From JALXCH01 sp964495805 (GTDB lineage: Bacteria > Calditrichota > Calditrichia > RBG-13-44-9): a stretch of 34,925 nt of DNA. The notes beneath the pieces were generated by a model. That model did no database searches and had not been told where the DNA came from. It was given only the letters and a program-made list of their open reading frames with translations. Below, one piece after another: positions 33,646 through 34,925 of the stretch. Location of the stretch: contig CAZBWV010000109.1 in the NCBI GenBank assembly GCA_964495805.1, positions 1-34,925 on the forward strand, read 5' to 3'. Position numbers and translations under genes: made by a program. How positions within the stretch are numbered: position 1 is the stretch's first letter; each line of letters starts with the position of its first letter.

Positions 33646-34925
33646 ATGGATGCAAAACGTGTGCTCTGGGTTGGATTGCTCTGGTTCATTGGTATAACAG
33701 TGCTGCCGGTATTGGCACAAATTACCTTTCAGGGAAATAATTATCTGGAATATTCCATCAATCGCAAATTGGATGAGAATTTTTTTGAAGATTGGACGGA
33801 CCTGTTCATGCAGTGGAAGAACTGGAGAGCAGGTGTTCGGTACGAATTCCACCTGCCGCCTCAGCCGTTTTCGCAAGATACGGTAGGGCAGGGGATTTAC
33901 CAGCGATTTATGGAATATCGTCAGGGAAATTTTGCTTTTACTCTGGGGAATTTTTATTCCCTGCTGGGAAAAGGACTGGTGCTGCGTTCCTTTGAGAATC
34001 GCCAGATTCGCTGGGATACCAATATTGATGGGGCGAAGATTGAGTATAACCACCGCTATCTGGATTTAACCCTGCTGGGTGGCCGTCCCAGAGATCGTAG
34101 CGGGCGTCGGCATGAGGTGTTACAGGGTGGTCAGCTAAACCTGAAGCCTATGGATTTGTTCCAATTCGGCGGCACATTTGTGTACACCCGACTGAAGAGC
34201 AAGGGGAAGGTACAGTGGGGATCGCTTTTTGGGGGCTTGAATTTGAATTTCGGGAATCTGTATGCAGAATATGCCCGCAAAAAATATCCTGCTGATTATC
34301 CCGATGGCGATGCTTTTTACGGAATGGGTAATTTCTGGATGGGCCCGTTTACCGTGCTGGTGGAATATCGGGACTACGATCAGTTTGATCTGACCGAAGG
34401 ACTAACTTACAACAATCCGCCTACTGCCGTACGGGAGCATCTTTACACCCTGCTCAATCGGCATCAGCATGTGATGGAAGCCAACGACGAGAAGGGTTAT
34501 CTGGTGGAACTGGGCTATGCTTTTTCCGATTGGGGCGTTCTGACATTAAACCACAGTCGCACGGAGGATCACGCCGGTTTGATGTTGTATCGGGAATATT
34601 ACGGGCAGGTGGAGCTGGACCCTACTGATGATTGGAGCCTGGTGGGAGCCTCCGGTGAGCAGCGGGACCTGGAAGCACGTTATTTGAATTTTGTCGGTAC
34701 GGCCAAGTGGGGTTTTTCCGGTTACGATGCGTTGAAATTCATTTACGAACATCAGCACGTTAAAATTTTATTGAACGATCGGCAGTTTTACAACCATGCT
34801 TTTTCCCTGAGCTGGGAGCATTCGCCCTATTTTACCCTATCCGTTCTGGGGGAACATACCACCGATCAGTTCTCCGAGCGGAAAATATGGTTGGGTGGTC
34901 AGGCAGACATTCATTTTCTGGATCA
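33646..34925 (+). CDS. Outer-membrane beta-barrel-like protein (possibly DUF6029 type), runs off right edge
   Basis: The frame is open from ATG 33646 (AGGG eight bases upstream) to the window end: 426 residues, no stop. The signal peptide MDAKRVLWVGLLWFIGITVLPVLAQ is followed by many short alternating strands with aromatic girdle residues (ITFQGNNYLEYSINRKLDEN, LGNFYSLLGKGLVLRSFENR, WDTNIDGAKIEYNH). The GKGLVLRSFENRQIRWDTNIDG stretch recalls the DUF6029 family of Bacteroidetes/Ignavibacteria outer-membrane proteins, a resemblance from memory only. It follows the lipoprotein and thioredoxin genes at short spacing, so the three are one operon; this may be a substrate or partner of their redox activity. 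Confidence 0.75.
   Translation, partial: MDAKRVLWVGLLWFIGITVLPVLAQITFQGNNYLEYSINRKLDENFFEDWTDLFMQWKNWRAGVRYEFHLPPQPFSQDTVGQGIYQRFMEYRQGNFAFTLGNFYSLLGKGLVLRSFENRQIRWDTNIDGAKIEYNHRYLDLTLLGGRPRDRSGRRHEVLQGGQLNLKPMDLFQFGGTFVYTRLKSKGKVQWGSLFGGLNLNFGNLYAEYARKKYPADYPDGDAFYGMGNFWMGPFTVLVEYRDYDQFDLTEGLTYNNPPTAVREHLYTLLNRHQHVMEANDEKGYLVELGYAFSDWGVLTLNHSRTEDHAGLMLYREYYGQVELDPTDDWSLVGASGEQRDLEARYLNFVGTAKWGFSGYDALKFIYEHQHVKILLNDRQFYNHAFSLSWEHSPYFTLSVLGEHTTDQFSERKIWLGGQADIHFLD

Overview
The window looks like part of a chromosome from an FCB-group bacterium outside classical Bacteroidetes, most likely Calditrichota or a near relative. The grounds are about half GC, many secreted proteins ending in a FlgD-like tail with an NPFN or NPYRG motif (type IX-style sorting tails), a PorV-like protein, a TonB-dependent receptor with a carboxypeptidase-regulatory-like N-terminus, and frequent TTG/GTG starts supported by good Shine-Dalgarno (SD) sites. 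The phylum call is inference; no rRNA or other marker is present. No tRNA, rRNA, CRISPR array, insertion sequence or phage gene was seen.

Layout. (1) 1-19668, all on the minus strand and closely packed, so read from right to left: a LamG secreted protein, two lipoproteins, a TonB-dependent receptor, two tandem paralogous tailed proteins of about 600 residues, a PorV-like barrel, a secreted metzincin-like metalloprotease, a C25 (gingipain)-like cysteine protease, an EF-hand secreted protein, a NicO-type nickel/cobalt transporter, and the first part of a secreted glycosidase-like protein cut by the window edge. (2) 19816-25279, minus strand: a galactose operon in the order degenerate M24 lipoprotein, GalM-like epimerase, SGLT-like sodium symporter, small membrane protein, galactokinase. 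(3) 25304-30350: a control block holding a LacI-family regulator and a 1122-residue glycosidase lipoprotein, with three copies of a LacI-type palindromic operator placed at the promoters of the galactose operon and of the glycosidase gene. (4) 30360-30830: a very unusual non-coding repeat block. (5) 30885-34925, plus strand: a small tailed secreted protein, a terminator, then a PEGA/Omp28-like lipoprotein, a TlpA-type thioredoxin and an outer-membrane-like protein that runs off the right edge.

How they work together. The regulator, glycosidase, symporter, mutarotase and galactokinase form a self-contained galactoside regulon: cleave outside or in the periplasm, import with sodium, epimerise, phosphorylate. 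galT and galE are not in the window. The large left cluster looks like a surface apparatus (exported proteins, TonB receptor, PorV, two proteases), but its substrate cannot be read from the sequence.

The least explained items are: a compound repeat family (nonamer GATATAGGG arrays alternating with heptamer arrays, giving 356 bases with no G on the plus strand), which also occurs in opposite orientation on the other side of the lacI-glycosidase block; a module shared by three otherwise different exported proteins; and an M24 lipoprotein lacking three of five canonical metal ligands inside the galactose operon.
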